The notes: generated by a model from the letters alone, not told the origin. Positions 11,925-23,526 are shown, counted from the first letter of the stretch. The stretch is 64,000 nucleotides of DNA from Coffea arabica (GCF_036785885.1 NC_092312.1:24694001-24758000); one strand, 5' to 3'. Program-made: numbers and translations.

Positions 11925-14600
11925 TCACCAATGATCTCCACAGCTACAAGTTCCATCCTTGAATAAATGAAACCTATTTGCATCTCTGACTAAAATTACT
12001 CGTTGCAAGATCTTAGATATATATTTGGTTGCAGTATGGCAATCTCCACAAACACGTAGGTTCTTCATTATTTGCAAAGGGGAACCTGGTTCTGTATTCA
12101 ACACACCAAATGCAATGGCAAGCCTTTCACTATGCCCACAAAGCATTTCAACCTTTTCATCATCTTCAACATCATGCAAAGCAAATCTTAGATCAGCCAC
12201 ATAACCTTCCTTGGCCATTAGATCTGAAAGGACAACAAGGAAATCATGCACCTCTTTGTACCGTTCAAAGAACATGTGTCCGGTGCCAAAAATATAAACC
12301 CTATTTTGAATCTCCAACCAACTAAATCCAGGTTGCTTTTTCAGACCTCTTGCTCTCAAGGATTTTCTTATCATTTTCACTTTATCCCACTTCCCTAAGG
12401 CAGCATAAACATTTGATGCTAAAACATGATATCCTGGATCATCTGAATTTAATTCAAGTAGACGTTTTGACACACGTTCAGCAATCTTAATATCTCCACT
12501 GGATCGGCAAGCACTAAGCAGAGCTCCCCATATACTTGCATCTGGTTTTTGTGGCATCGAAAGGATGAAATCCTCTGCTTCAGCTAGCAGGCCAGATCGA
12601 GATAGAAGATCAACCATGCATGCATAATGTTCTTTCCTTGGCTCAATACTATAGTCATTCTTCATTTGGTAAAAGCAATCCCATCCTTCTTGCACCAAAC
12701 CAGAATGGCTACATGCAAACAATATGGCAACAAACACAACATGATCAGGAACAATACCAACTTTCTTCATCTTCTGAAAAACTTTTAGAGCTTTCATTCC
12801 TTCACCGTACATTCCATATGCAGAGATCAGTGCAGTCCACGATATGACATCCTTTGTTTTCATGAGCTTAAAAACTCTCATGGAGTACCACAAAATTCCA
12901 CTTTTGGAGTACATTTCAATCACTGCATTCCCAATTGAAACATCTGACTCAAAACCTAGCCTGAAAATGCAGCCATGCAACTCTTTTGCTTGACGTTTGG
13001 CACCTAGAAAGGAACACAGCGTTAAGGTGCTCAACAGGGTAGGTACCTCAAAAGTAATTCCTTTATTCTGCATCCTACTGATCATTCTTAAACCTAAACT
13101 ACAGTCTTCACAATGACCACAAGCAGCTATAATAGTATTCCATGTCACTACATCCCGAGCTTCCATGTTCTCAAATTGTTCCAAAGAATTGTCCAGTTCT
13201 CCAACTTTGGCATACATATCTATGAGTGAGTTACCCACAGTTATGATGGAATCAAATCCTTGCTTTAAGAGAGTGCAATGTAGCTGTGTTGCAAAATATC
13301 TGTTAGTAGATTGTGTACACAACGTTAAAAGAATCACATAAGTGATGGAATCAGGCTCCAATTCCATCTTCATCATGTTAAACAGCTCTATTGCTTCCTC
13401 ATAAAATTCATTTTCAGTATAACCACTAATCATAGAGTTCCAAGACACTAAATCTCTGCTTTTCATACTGTCAAAAACTTCCCTTGAAGCCAATAATTCA
13501 CCACACTTCGTATACATGTTTATTAGGAGATTGTTAGCTGTTATGTCACCTGTGCATCTATTTTGCACCATGTAGTCATGCACTGATCTTCCGGACTTCA
13601 AGTCCCTGACATGACCACAAGCTTGCAAAACAGATGAAAGTGTTATTGTATCAGGTTCAAAATCATGCACCATTTGAAAAAACAACCTGATTGAGTCGTC
13701 GTACAAGGAAGAATTAAAGAACCCACAGATCATAGTATTCCAAGTGACTGTATCTCTAACATCCATCTTATTAAAAACTTTTTCACAATCGACTAACTTA
13801 TCGAATTTGAAGTACATAGAAAGCAAACCATTACTCACAATGACGTCTCTCATAACACCAATCTTCTCCACTAAGCCATGAATTAGTTGACCCTCCACAA
13901 CCTCCATTAAGCCACTACATGCTGGTAAAACACTCGACACAGTAAAGCAATCCGGTAGCAAACCAACCATTCTCAACTTGTAAAAGAATTCCAATGCTTC
14001 ATCCCAATACCCATTTGAACTATACCCAGAAATCAAACTATTCCAGGTAATCAAATCTCTTTTAGACATTCCATCAAACACATTCCTTGCTCTATCCAAG
14101 TTATTCAGCCGCGAATACATATCTATCAAAGCATTGCATATATACAAATCTGAACCAAAACCCACCTCTAAAACATGATCATGAACAAGTTTTGCCGTCT
14201 CAAAATCCAACAAATTCGCACACGAATTAATAACCGAAGGAAGGGTATAATTATCAGGCACCATCCTTAATTCCCGCATCTGGGTGTAAAAATCTAGTGC
14301 TGTAGAGTATAATCCATTATGGGTCATGGCTCTAATGATTGTATTCCACAAATAAACATTCTTTTTTTGCGAACTTTGTCCAAAAATCGACAATGAAGCA
14401 AGTGGGTCTTTAAATTGGGAGTATTTGGAAATGAGTTTTCCTGAGAACAGTACAGAATTGTGCAGGCCTAATGTAATTATCAAAGAATGGATTCTGCGGA
14501 GGTTTCTTTGGTTTGTAGCGGAGGACAATGCATTTGATAGTGGAGTGTAAAAGAAGTCTCGGCTTCTTGCGCTTAAGCTACACAACTCCCTGGTGTTCAT
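11925..14600 (-). CDS. PPR protein of the PLS-DYW class (homologue of Arabidopsis At3g03580)
   Basis: This is an intronless 891-residue reading frame. I start it at the ATG at 14598-14600; the frame is open 17 codons further up, but only to a GTG, and the homologue begins at the equivalent of this ATG. PPR-DYW proteins bind organelle RNA and most direct C-to-U editing. Most of the chain is tandem P/L/S-type repeats (for example VTWNTMI, LITWNSLISGY), followed by E/E+ motifs. The C-terminal deaminase-like DYW domain has the zinc-binding HSE (His823, Glu825) with CGDC (851-854), a second site with CSC (885-887), and ends DHW, not DYW. The Ser/Arg-rich N-terminus fits organelle import. The target RNA site cannot be read by eye. 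Confidence 0.93.
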   Translation of the reverse strand: MNTRELCSLSARSRDFFYTPLSNALSSATNQRNLRRIHSLIITLGLHNSVLFSGKLISKYSQFKDPLASLSIFGQSSQKKNVYLWNTIIRAMTHNGLYSTALDFYTQMRELRMVPDNYTLPSVINSCANLLDFETAKLVHDHVLEVGFGSDLYICNALIDMYSRLNNLDRARNVFDGMSKRDLITWNSLISGYSSNGYWDEALEFFYKLRMVGLLPDCFTVSSVLPACSGLMEVVEGQLIHGLVEKIGVMRDVIVSNGLLSMYFKFDKLVDCEKVFNKMDVRDTVTWNTMICGFFNSSLYDDSIRLFFQMVHDFEPDTITLSSVLQACGHVRDLKSGRSVHDYMVQNRCTGDITANNLLINMYTKCGELLASREVFDSMKSRDLVSWNSMISGYTENEFYEEAIELFNMMKMELEPDSITYVILLTLCTQSTNRYFATQLHCTLLKQGFDSIITVGNSLIDMYAKVGELDNSLEQFENMEARDVVTWNTIIAACGHCEDCSLGLRMISRMQNKGITFEVPTLLSTLTLCSFLGAKRQAKELHGCIFRLGFESDVSIGNAVIEMYSKSGILWYSMRVFKLMKTKDVISWTALISAYGMYGEGMKALKVFQKMKKVGIVPDHVVFVAILFACSHSGLVQEGWDCFYQMKNDYSIEPRKEHYACMVDLLSRSGLLAEAEDFILSMPQKPDASIWGALLSACRSSGDIKIAERVSKRLLELNSDDPGYHVLASNVYAALGKWDKVKMIRKSLRARGLKKQPGFSWLEIQNRVYIFGTGHMFFERYKEVHDFLVVLSDLMAKEGYVADLRFALHDVEDDEKVEMLCGHSERLAIAFGVLNTEPGSPLQIMKNLRVCGDCHTATKYISKILQRVILVRDANRFHLFKDGTCSCGDHW

Positions 14601-15001
14601 TTGGCATTGTAACAACAACACCGCAGCAACATCAAGTGACCTGGGAGCCACCGAAGAAGGGACTCATTAAGATAAATAAAGAAGCAGCCATATCAGCTCA
14701 GATGATAAGGACAGGGAAAGGGAATCATAGCTAGGAGCTGGACTGAGAAAGTAATGAAAGCAAAACGAACCCAAGAGAGGGAGAAAGCAATCGAGGAAAA
14801 GCTCTAGCAGTAAGGACTGCATTAATGATGACCAAAGATGCAGGATGGACTAGAATGGAAGTCCAATCAGACTGTAAATCAGTTGTGGACCAAATGAGGA
14901 TGGCATCGAGAATTTGAGAAAAGGTTTTTTAGTTTTTTTCTTTTTTTGAGTGAACGAGAAAAAGTTTTGAGCAATATAATTTTTCTTTTGTGCATGGGTC
15001 A

Positions 15002-15178
15002 AGTGGTTTGTTTGCATTGTGTTTTATTTGGAATATTTTTACTGTAGCACTTTTTGTAATGTGATGTGTGTGAGATAAAAAGGTAATTGGAAATATAAAA
15101 AGGTGTATTGAAAATTATAATGATGATGTAAGCAGATAAAATTGGGGAAATAAAACATAATCCAAAAGAAATGCAAGT
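15002..15178. mobile_element. MITE-like insertion present only in duplication unit 2
   Basis: Unit 1 lacks this 177-bp segment at the equivalent point (about 6799). Its ends are imperfect inverted repeats: TTTGCATTGTGTTTTATTT on the left and the complement of AAATAAAACATAATCCAAA on the right. It has no coding capacity. The ends resemble short plant MITEs. A clean target duplication was not seen, so the superfamily is unassigned. Confidence 0.65.
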
Positions 15179-15559
15179 AACTATATGCTAGTTGAATATG
15201 CAATCAGGCTAATTAACTATTAAGGACATGGAATGTTGCCCGTGCCGCTAATGTACATAGCAAAGAGAGAAATGAGGGTAGTTGTCCATTTCTGTAACTA
15301 AATCTTGTATTATTAAGTATTAACATATATAAAGAAAATTTGCTAATTTGATCCCCCACATTTTCAAGAAAAACTTTTATTATTCTTCGTATTCAAAATC
15401 AACCAAAAGAATCCATCAAATATATAAAAAAAAGTACGTCTATTTGGTTCTAAAACTCATTTTCGCTTATTTCTCTGAACAAAAACTGCATACCTGCTTC
15501 ACGTGCTCACCTCTGTGAGCATGGCTTATGCTTGCAATTATGGATAAATGAGGGAAGGG

Positions 15560-15775
15560 TGCATTTTTGGGCCAGGGTGCATTTTTGGGCCAGAAAAATG
15601 AGATTTGGAACCAAACAGGAAGACTTTTTCATATTTGAGGGATTATTTTGGCTAATTTTGAATGTGGAGGACAAAAAAAGTTTTCTGCAAAAATATGAGA
15701 CTTTTTCATATTTGAGGGATTATTTTGGCTAATTTTGAATGTGGAGGACAAAAAAAGTTTTCTGCAAAAATATGA
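15560..15775. repeat. Two adjacent short tandem repeats
   Basis: A 19-bp unit (GTGCATTTTTGGGCCAG plus two bases) occurs twice near 15560-15592. It is followed by a perfect or near-perfect 77-bp tandem duplication, 15622-15698 and 15699-15775, beginning GACTTTTTCATATTTGAGGG. The open frames across it are produced by the repetition. Confidence 0.88.
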
Positions 15776-18122
15776 GGGATCAAATTGGCCAATTTCCCTA
15801 TGTATAAAATGTTGCGTTTGTAGGGGAAAAAGAATTGGCATCCTGAAAAGTTACCATAAGAAGTTAGAATGGAGGGTAAGGTTGACCGACCACTACAATG
15901 ATAGAAAGGAAAAATCATTTAAAACATCTCTTATATTTTAATAAATGAATTTTGTTCTGTTTCATTAATAAAATTTTAATTCTACGTCTCTTATAAATTC
16001 AAGTCAACAAATATTGGTATCAACTTTGATTTTCTATCACTTTTTACATTGAATGTATTACATAACTCACACATGGTCATTTTTTAGGCATAAAAAAATT
16101 AAATGCCATTTATAACTAAAAAAATTATGTGATCTATATTCAATTTTTCTCTAAAAAAGTGAAATTTGATCCAAAATTTAGTTCTTTTTTCTCCTAAAAG
16201 GTAAGTTATTATTCGATTCACATTTATTTTTGCCCTTAAACAAGTGGGATCTTGACATTTTTGTATTCAAAAAATGAGCGCATATGAATCACGTGGTGAT
16301 TTCAGATTAAAAGATGTTCAGAAATTCAGGTTGGAACCAAATTTTTCTAACTTAAATTTTTGAAAGACATAAAGTTAATATTTTAAAAGTGAAAGACGAA
16401 AAAATTCATTTAGCTAGCGAAATATGAGAGACGTTTTGAACGATTTTACTTGATATGAGTAAAAAAAATAACAAAAAAAAGAGATTTTTTTTGCTGTTTG
16501 CCTTTTGTTTGAAAAAAAAGGGATAATTGTACGACTATATTAATTGATTATTGACTTTTTTGTTTTCCATTTTTCAAGTGCTTGATTATTAATTTTTTTT
16601 TATTCCAAAACTGGCTCTCTTTGGCCAGACGTGACTAGTATGTAATCGGTTCTAGCAACCAATTCCACTTGATTGAACTTTGGAGCCAATTAGACACAAC
16701 ATCAAAATGACACTAGAGTAGGTACCCTCCAAAAAAAAAAAAAAAAAAAAAACTAGAGAAGGTACTAGACTGTCACTCATTTAAGAATTTGGATATCATT
16801 GGTGTCATTAACTCATAAATAATTCTACTCCACAAAAGTACAAAGTAACTGGACAGATTCCAATACCACCACCAAGTTTGGTGGGGTGGGAGGCAACCAA
16901 AAATGTCACATTTAAGTGATTTGTTTCAAAAAAAATTCAGGTGGATGTATTGTGCATCCATTTGGTCCGGTGGTGATTCAATTTCATTGGGGTTATCCCT
17001 AGGTCTCCTTAGGTCCGCCCCCTCCCCTTTAATGTAGAATAAATTAGATTATACAACTGTTGTCGTCTCCGAAAAAAAAATGGACAGATACCAAGTTAAA
17101 GAAAAAGTAATTAATATGCAAATTGTAAGATAAGGTGCCAAAGTGTCGCTTGTTAAAAATTTTAGCCATCATTAGTGTCATTTACTCATAAATAATTCAA
17201 TGGCATAATGAAATTTGTTTTTTTTTTTTTTTTAAAAAAAATCTTATGGCACAAAAGTCCAAAGTAATTAAATGGATACCTCCAGCTCAAGGCAAAGCAT
17301 TCACGATCCACTCACTAAAAGCATACACTTGAAATTGGATAGATTCAGTCTACAAACTCACTTATAAGTTCTTTAGGCTATTGTACCGATGAAATTAAAT
17401 TCACCATTGAATATTAAATAAGAATTATCACCCCTTAGATTATTTCAAAAGTTTAAACCACTAAACGATGCATCAAGATATAAATGGATTAGAATCATAC
17501 GTTTCATGTCCAAAAGGGATTGTACCATTTTCTGTAAATTGTATAGATGACATTAATTTTTTTACATTATCATACATCACTCTTCTAATACCATCCTGTA
17601 TCACTTTATCCACGTGGCTATTAAATATACTTACATGTTCTACAAATTGACTTGTAAATCAGTTTTATCCAACTATTTTCCTAGCTGAGTACAAATCTTG
17701 TTCACTCCTTCCACATTAGCTTCATTCTACTATAAAGAGCTTGAAAACAATACTTACTGGTGATGTTTGCGCATCCTAAACGTGCATGCGATTTTGTAAA
17801 ATCTTCATCTATGTGTATAATTCGTCGAATATGTATCCATTAATATGTTTTTTTATGACCTTGAAATACTAAATAAAAAATTGAAAAGCAAAAAATGATG
17901 AGAACAGTTAAGGAATTAGCAATTTTGAAAAGTGTTATACCAAACAATAATGTTTCATTCTATAATGTAGTAATACTCTTATGTTTCTCATAAAAATTTT
18001 AAGTTTGGGAGAAGTGGAAAAAATGTGGGTGAGGGGATAAAACAGTTTTAAACATGAATGATATTAAAGAGTCGTCACTACTTATTCGTCGATAATCATT
18101 TACTTTGTTTGTAAATCAATAG
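15776..18122. other. Gene-free AT-rich stretch
   Basis: I see no gene here. It has long A runs (for example near 16728-16751 and 17219-17240) and one SINE-like piece listed separately. Short open frames such as 17468-17650 have no recognisable product. Confidence 0.6.
16946..17077 (+). mobile_element. Possible SINE or SINE fragment
   Basis: A short unit contains TTTGGTCCGGTGGTG, resembling a tRNA-derived A box, then a G- and C-rich middle, then TTAGATTATACAACTGTTG and a run of A residues. This is the layout of plant tRNA-derived SINEs. No clear target duplication was found, so this is a tentative call. Confidence 0.35.
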
Positions 18123-19300
18123 TGGGGTTTGTTTGGTTGGACTGAAAATGTTTGCCTAGGGAAAATATTTTCCATCGAAGTCATTTTCTTGGAAAATCAC
18201 TTCATTCCCCATAATTTTCCAGTGTTTGGTTATTTAGTGAAAATATTTTCTAATATGTTTGTTGATAGGTTGCAAATGTTTTTCTACTCTCAAAACATTC
18301 ATTTCATTACAAGTTATTTTTAGTTTCTATCCATTATAATCATATTATCATTTTTATAAAATATTTATTCATATTACACCATGAATTCTTAAATGAAATT
18401 ACTAATGAAGCTAATGAATTGGCTTTACATCTTTCTTTAAAAAAAATCATTAAGGGGTGAAGGGTCTCTTTTATCAAATTGGATGCTGCAACATTTTCTT
18501 TGTTGTTTCAAATTAGTGACACTAGAAAAAATTTGATAACCTCTGCACTAGAGGCAACATCTTTCGTGAAATGAACTAAACATATTTTTTGGTTCATTTT
18601 TCATTATTGCACTAGGGCTGGGAAAGAAGAGTCAAAAGTCAAGAAAACCTAGCCAAACAATATTCTTTATTGGTATAATATCATGTCATTATGTTGTTCC
18701 TTTGAAAAAGCAGGGAAAATAAAAAAAATTGAAACCAAAGATGTCCAAAGAAAAATGAAAGCGAAAATGTTCAGCTTTAGAAAATAAAAAGTGATAAAAG
18801 GGAGAAGAACCTAAATACAGAGAAGCCTATATAAAAATATAAATCAAGATTTCAGCTCCAGAATCAAAAAACTTATTCATTGTACAGCCCCTTACAAAGT
18901 GTACATGTGTCGATTTTCTACAAGTGTTGGGTTTCTTGGATTTGAGTTTAGGAAGAATTATTAGAGATGGAGCAAGAGAAGACGAAGGGATGAGATAAGA
19001 AGAGGGAGGAAAGGTGATGTGTTCAATGGTGGACCTTCTAGAGATATCTCATCTACAAGTACTTTATTTATCCTTCGCTCTTATTTCTCCTAATTTGAAG
19101 AGTACTTAGCTCATTGAAGGACGAGCCTTTAAGTCAGGGAAAACAACTTCAGTAATATCTCAATGGAAGTTGTTTTCCGTTGGCGGGAGGAAATCATTTT
19201 ACCTGTGAAAATATTTTCATTGCTTTAAATCTCACCAAACAATGAAAGTTAGAAAAATATTTTTCTGGAAAATATTTTACGGCGAACCAAACAGACCCCA
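18123..19300. mobile_element. Non-autonomous TIR element of about 1.2 kb
   Basis: The ends are inverted: TGGGGTTTGTTTGGTT on the left, and TGGGGTCTGTTTGGTT as the complement of the right end. Subterminal sequences rich in GAAAATATTTTCC also mirror each other. No transposase is encoded. I could not identify a target duplication, so the superfamily is open. Confidence 0.65.
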
Positions 19301-19438
19301 AGGATATACTTTTATATTTATTTAGGTACATTGCGGTGAAGGGATTCTAGACTCGTATTCCTTATTTATTTCTTACTCTTAATAACGGTTTGTTTTTCAA
19401 CTGAAAATAATACTACTAATTTTTGTTAATGGGTCCAT

Positions 19439-19657
19439 CTAACGAATGAGTACCCTGTTAAAATATATTTTAGATGTCATATTTTTTAAAATATAAAATT
19501 AATTACGAAAAGTAAATAAATATAAGAGAAGGTAAGTAAGATTAAATAGTGAAAGTATATAAATACAATGAACGGTAATCATTATTAGTATATGCATATA
19601 CATAATAGATTAGATAAATTATAGGTGTGTTAATGAGTGTCCAATGGGCACCCGTTA
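19439..19657. mobile_element. CTAAC...GTTA MITE, copy A
   Basis: This is an AT-rich insertion of about 220 bp beginning CTAACGAATGAGTACC and ending TGGGCACCCGTTA. Its interior (ATTAATTAC, GTATATAAATAC, a palindromic TATGCATATAC) recurs in the elements at 24776-24960 and 25249-25416. Confidence 0.55.
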
Positions 19658-19874
19658 AAAAAAATCCTTCGTTAATTATTAATTGTTGATATATAATCGC
19701 TGAAGATGCTTGATGCTTCATTGGTGCCCAAAATAAAAAGTGCAATTATCTTTTGTTAAAATAAATGTCAAGATAGCAAAATCAATGTTTGATTAAGTTA
19801 GAAGCGCTCATGATAATACAAATATCCTAAACAACAATTTAAAACTCTGAAATGATTTAAAACTGATTAATTCA

Positions 19875-21884
19875 CTAACTAGTACAATCAGTAGGCTTAA
19901 AGGAAATTATCCACTTTTCTAAGTCATATCCTACCTTGATATTAGTTTGTGCCACATTACCAAATATGGGAACACTTTCACTTGGTCTAAAAGCAAAGCA
20001 CAAAGAAGTCTAAGAAGTTCTCACAAAAATGTTCTGATGTGAACTCGATTCTCCAAGCTCCCGTTCTAGAAGAAACGAATTGCACAGATAACGGAAGGAT
20101 CTATCTCGACTAGGTTATGGATACAAAGATAGAACAACCTCGACCCTTCTGACCCAAGAAATTGCGAATCTTGAATTTAATCGTGACCCACAACTCAACA
20201 AGATAGCGAACCAAGATGTGTTAGTAGAATGGCGCCATATTCAACGTGGTCTTGAATTGATAAGCCAAAACTCGAACAAAGGAGACATCACTCACTTTGT
20301 ATCAAGAAACGTTCCCAAGGAACAAGAAAGAGAAACTCTCAAATTTTATTCATCATCTGACTTGATTATAAAAAACGTTGACACTTGAGACTTATTTATA
20401 GCTTTTTACAAGACTCAAAGACCTAAACCAATTTGGAATCAATTAACTACTTTCCTAAAACTCTAACTAGACTAGAATAGGAAACTAACTAACTCAAATT
20501 GACTTAACTATGATCAACATGACCTTAGTCTTTATTGTATGAAACTAATGACTCAACATCAACTAATTAACCACCTACTCTTTGCTGGAAATAGCGAAAC
20601 ACACATGGCTGGAATTTTTCAAACAAATGACGCATAATAGTTATAAGTTAAAATAATGACAAACTATAGAATACTACTCCAAACCAAGGAAGGGATCCAG
20701 ATTTGTTGAGATTCAACGGATCAACCGCTCTTTTATCTTGAATCATCTTTAGAATTTTACTCCAATGATCACATATTCGTATCATGTTCAGTGGCTTTAA
20801 CTTCAAATCTGCACCCTTGTCACGGAGGGTACATTTGTATCATCCATTGAAGAATAGCACAGGTCAAAAATTTCCTCAGGATCAGGCACGATTTTCTTCT
20901 TGATTTCATGTTTTATTGTTGATCCCAATTGATTGTAGATATCATGTGGAAGATAGGATAAGGTTGTTCCCGAGTCTATAATAATGTTGCCTTCACGAAA
21001 CATCTTTGCAGGATTTTGAAACTTCAATGTTGTGTTTGCAACACTGATCCCTTCAAGAATTGTCACATAAATGTGCTCTGAAAATAATGGAGTTGAAACC
21101 GCTCCTTTACCAGAAACCAAAGCATGACTTCCAAAACTTATTTTTCCAGGCTTTGAAGCTTCATCTGATGGCCCTAAACAGTAGGAAAATTTACCTCGAA
21201 TTGAAGAAATTAATTGAGAAGTGAAAATCCCCCTGGCCCTAAACCAACTAGGCCAGTCCCCTTATCCGGGAATGTACCACCATTATCATGTCCACATCCA
21301 AACACAAAATTTTGGAATGACAATTTTTTGTGCTGAGAACCCAGGGTGATAGCGTGTGTTGCAAGATCACCATAAGTATAAGACGAATCTGCATGGGAAA
21401 CTTGGTATTCACAAGGTTTATGGCTTGATTTTGAATAGCAAGTATGTTTCTGTCCAAGAAAACCATGACATATTTTTGAGGTACAAGGAACAGACCTAAA
21501 TGTTGAAGAGTTCTTGGGATCAAATGGTTGATGATTTTCCTTGTAGCAGTGAATACAAGGTAAACATTGTAACCATGTAACATGACTACCAGTATCAATA
21601 AGGGCTAATGTCTCAAATAGTGGTGTACCATATGATATTTTCGTCGGATATTCACCACCACTTGGTATTACTTTAGCCGATGCAAAATGATTTGCACACT
21701 TGAATGAACGTCTAAAAGCATTGTTTGCATGATGAAGAGGGGTTAGGGAAGGATTGTACAAAGGAGATTTTGGTGAATGTCGATGTAGAAGATCAAGTGT
21801 AAAACCCCCATTGTTAGCTTCTATTGTAAGAAGCACAGCAAAAAATATAAGGTGAAAACAATGAAGGCTCCAGTTTCTTGGCAT
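19875..21884 (-). pseudogene. CDR1-like aspartic protease pseudogene
   Basis: The frame opens with an ATG at 21882-21884, a signal peptide, the propeptide HRHSPKSPL, the first catalytic motif DTGS and, after a frameshift, the second DSGTT. A 2-nt deletion near 21214 truncates the first frame (ending 21210). A deletion of about 10 nt near 20815 ends the second (20803). A 750-bp solo LTR (20035-20784) separates the last coding part, which also has an in-frame TAG. The original stop is at 19875-19877, after a C-terminal FKPTDCTS. The intact relative is at 25712-27031. Although broken in at least four ways it keeps a TATA box at the same distance. Confidence 0.92.
20035..20784 (-). mobile_element. 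Solo LTR, 750 bp, inside the protease pseudogene
   Basis: The insertion starts TGATGTGAACTCG, ends CGTATCA and is flanked by a perfect 5-bp duplication TGTTC (20030-20034 and 20785-20789). TG...CA ends and a 5-bp duplication are the mark of an LTR retrotransposon. It has no internal repeat pair, primer site or coding frame, so it is a solo LTR left by recombination. A CTATAAATAAG box on the minus strand (near 20392-20402) suggests minus orientation. The lineage is unknown. Confidence 0.85.
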
Positions 21885-21941
21885 GGTATAATTTTGATTT
21901 TTTGAGCTAAACAGAAATAGTACATTAGCAAGTGGTAACCA

Positions 21942-21949
21942 TATTTATA
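21942..21949 (-). promoter_or_regulatory. TATA box of the protease pseudogene
   Basis: TATAAATA on the minus strand lies 58-65 bp upstream of the start codon. The same motif is at nearly the same distance from the start in the intact paralogue (27091-27098). Confidence 0.6.
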
Positions 21950-22418
21950 GAGTCTAAAAATCTCAGTCATCATTTATTTAACTTTTTTACCCCCTTGTAA
22001 GGAGGAAATATGATTCGTAAGAAAATTATCTAGTGGTATTATAATGATGGATCAATATACTATGCCAAATTTGGTGCACAAATTTACTTTCAATGAATAT
22101 AGGAACATCAATATTGCAGTTATGTCCAATGAATTAGCTATTGAGAAGTTGGTAAAACAGAATCAAGCCGGCTGTATTTAAATCTCTAAGATACTTACAA
22201 TTAGTTGATAAAACAAAGCAATGGAGTCCTTGTTTCTTTCTTTGTTTTGGGTGTTCTGATTTTTCATTGTTTTATTCTGAGTTCGAACTTACCTCATTTC
22301 ACAATTGTTCCAACTTTTTATCAAACTTTGGCAATTTTTTTGCTATTCTGAAGGTTTTGCGCTGCCATGAATGTTTTAAGGATTAGATTAGTGCAGAATT
22401 ACATGATAATGTGATACT
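21950..22418. other. Upstream region of the protease pseudogene
   Basis: No gene or repeat was recognised in this AT-rich stretch. Confidence 0.5.
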
Positions 22419-22431
22419 AATTAAAACTTGA

Positions 22432-22557
22432 AAAAAAAAAACGAGTGCCTACTCATTAGTACTTTTTTTTCCATACCTATCTTAACTGTTACACACTCAT
22501 TATTTATTCTTCACTACTATTAAACACTAATCTAATTTAATTTCACTTTTCCAAAAA
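22432..22557. mobile_element. 126-bp insertion with 13-bp flanking direct repeats
   Basis: The 13-mer AATTAAAACTTGA occurs exactly at 22419-22431 and 22558-22570 and brackets a short AT-rich segment with A runs at both ends. A direct repeat of that length suggests a target-primed (SINE or retro-transcript) insertion. The segment matches no family I know. Confidence 0.4.
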
Positions 22558-22639
22558 AATTAAAACTTGATACTTGTTTTAAGGAGTCCTTAAAAGGCAT
22601 AAGTCAAACAATCCCATGTGGAATATGCACTGTTTTATT

Positions 22640-23526
22640 GGGATAAAATACAAAAAAGCCCCTCAGGGTTAACCTAACCTACGGAAAATTCCCTTATGAT
22701 TTCAAATCATACATTTCGACTTCTCATGGTTTGAACTAATGTGAAAGAGCAACGAAAATCGTCAAAACTAACGGAGGTAGATGAAATAACACAATTACCC
22801 TAATATATATAAGCAATAAAAGACCTTCTAACAACGATCCTATTGAGCAAACTTACAAAAAAGCTCCATGTGGTTAAGCCAACCTACAGAAAAGCCCCCT
22901 ATGATTACATGTTACTTTTATTTATTTATTTATTTTGTGCATAGGAATAAGGTAAGTTGTATTTGAAAGTTTTTATTTATTTATTTTGTATATAGAAATA
23001 ATGGTGAGTTTTATTTGAAAATTTTTATTTATTTATTTTATTTATAGAAATAAGGAGAGTTGTATTTGGGAGTTTTGGATTTTTTCTGAAAATTTTATGA
23101 GTTCTAAGGGGTTTAATAGGTATATCAGCTAAAAATTTGATTTAAAAATTTATTTTCCATGTGAAGCAACCTCAAACTCGTTGATTTAAATGAATTTTGT
23201 CAATTTTTACATTAGTTCAAACCACGAGGTATTGGGTTGTATGATTTGAAACCATAAGGGACGTTTCTATAAGTTTGCTTAACCACATGAGGTTTTTCTG
23301 TATTATAACTCTAAGGATATATTAGGTATATCAACTAAAAATTTGTTTGTTTCCAGTAGAAATACTCTAAAAAAAATCTCATGTATTTCAAACCTGTTAA
23401 TTCAGACGGTTTCTATCACTTTTTAAATTAGTTCAAACCACGAGATATTGGAGCGTATGTTCTGAAACTATGGGAAATTTTTTTGTATGTCCGCTTAACT
23501 TTAAAGGATTTTTCTATATTTTACCC
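22640..23526. mobile_element. Non-autonomous TIR element with GGGATAAAATACAAAAAA ends
   Basis: The left end GGGATAAAATACAAAAAAGC mirrors the right end, whose complement is GGGTAAAATATAGAAAAATC. Internal pieces with the pattern 'CATGTGGTT/TGAACCA' recur several times. A roughly 60-bp AT-rich unit (TTTATTTATTTATTTT...GAAATAA) is repeated about three times at 22917-23075. No transposase and no clear target duplication were seen. It resembles in style the elements at 27357 and 36315. Confidence 0.55.

Larger units (their letters stand above)
8690..15502. repeat. Tandem segmental duplication, unit 2
   Basis: This is the second copy of the GST + PPR block (see 1-7135). It begins at about 8690 with sequence matching window base 1 onward and ends near 15502. 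It keeps the intact PPR gene. Relative to unit 1 it carries an extra MITE-like segment at 15002-15178 and lacks about 180 bp just downstream of the PPR stop codon. Confidence 0.9.

Noticed and set aside
14598-14651. Longer PPR frame starting upstream of the chosen ATG
   Set aside because: The upstream start is a GTG; the first ATG is at 14600 and matches the start of the Arabidopsis homologue.
15532-15941. Several overlapping 60-70-codon frames on both strands
   Set aside because: They are created by the 77-bp tandem repeat.
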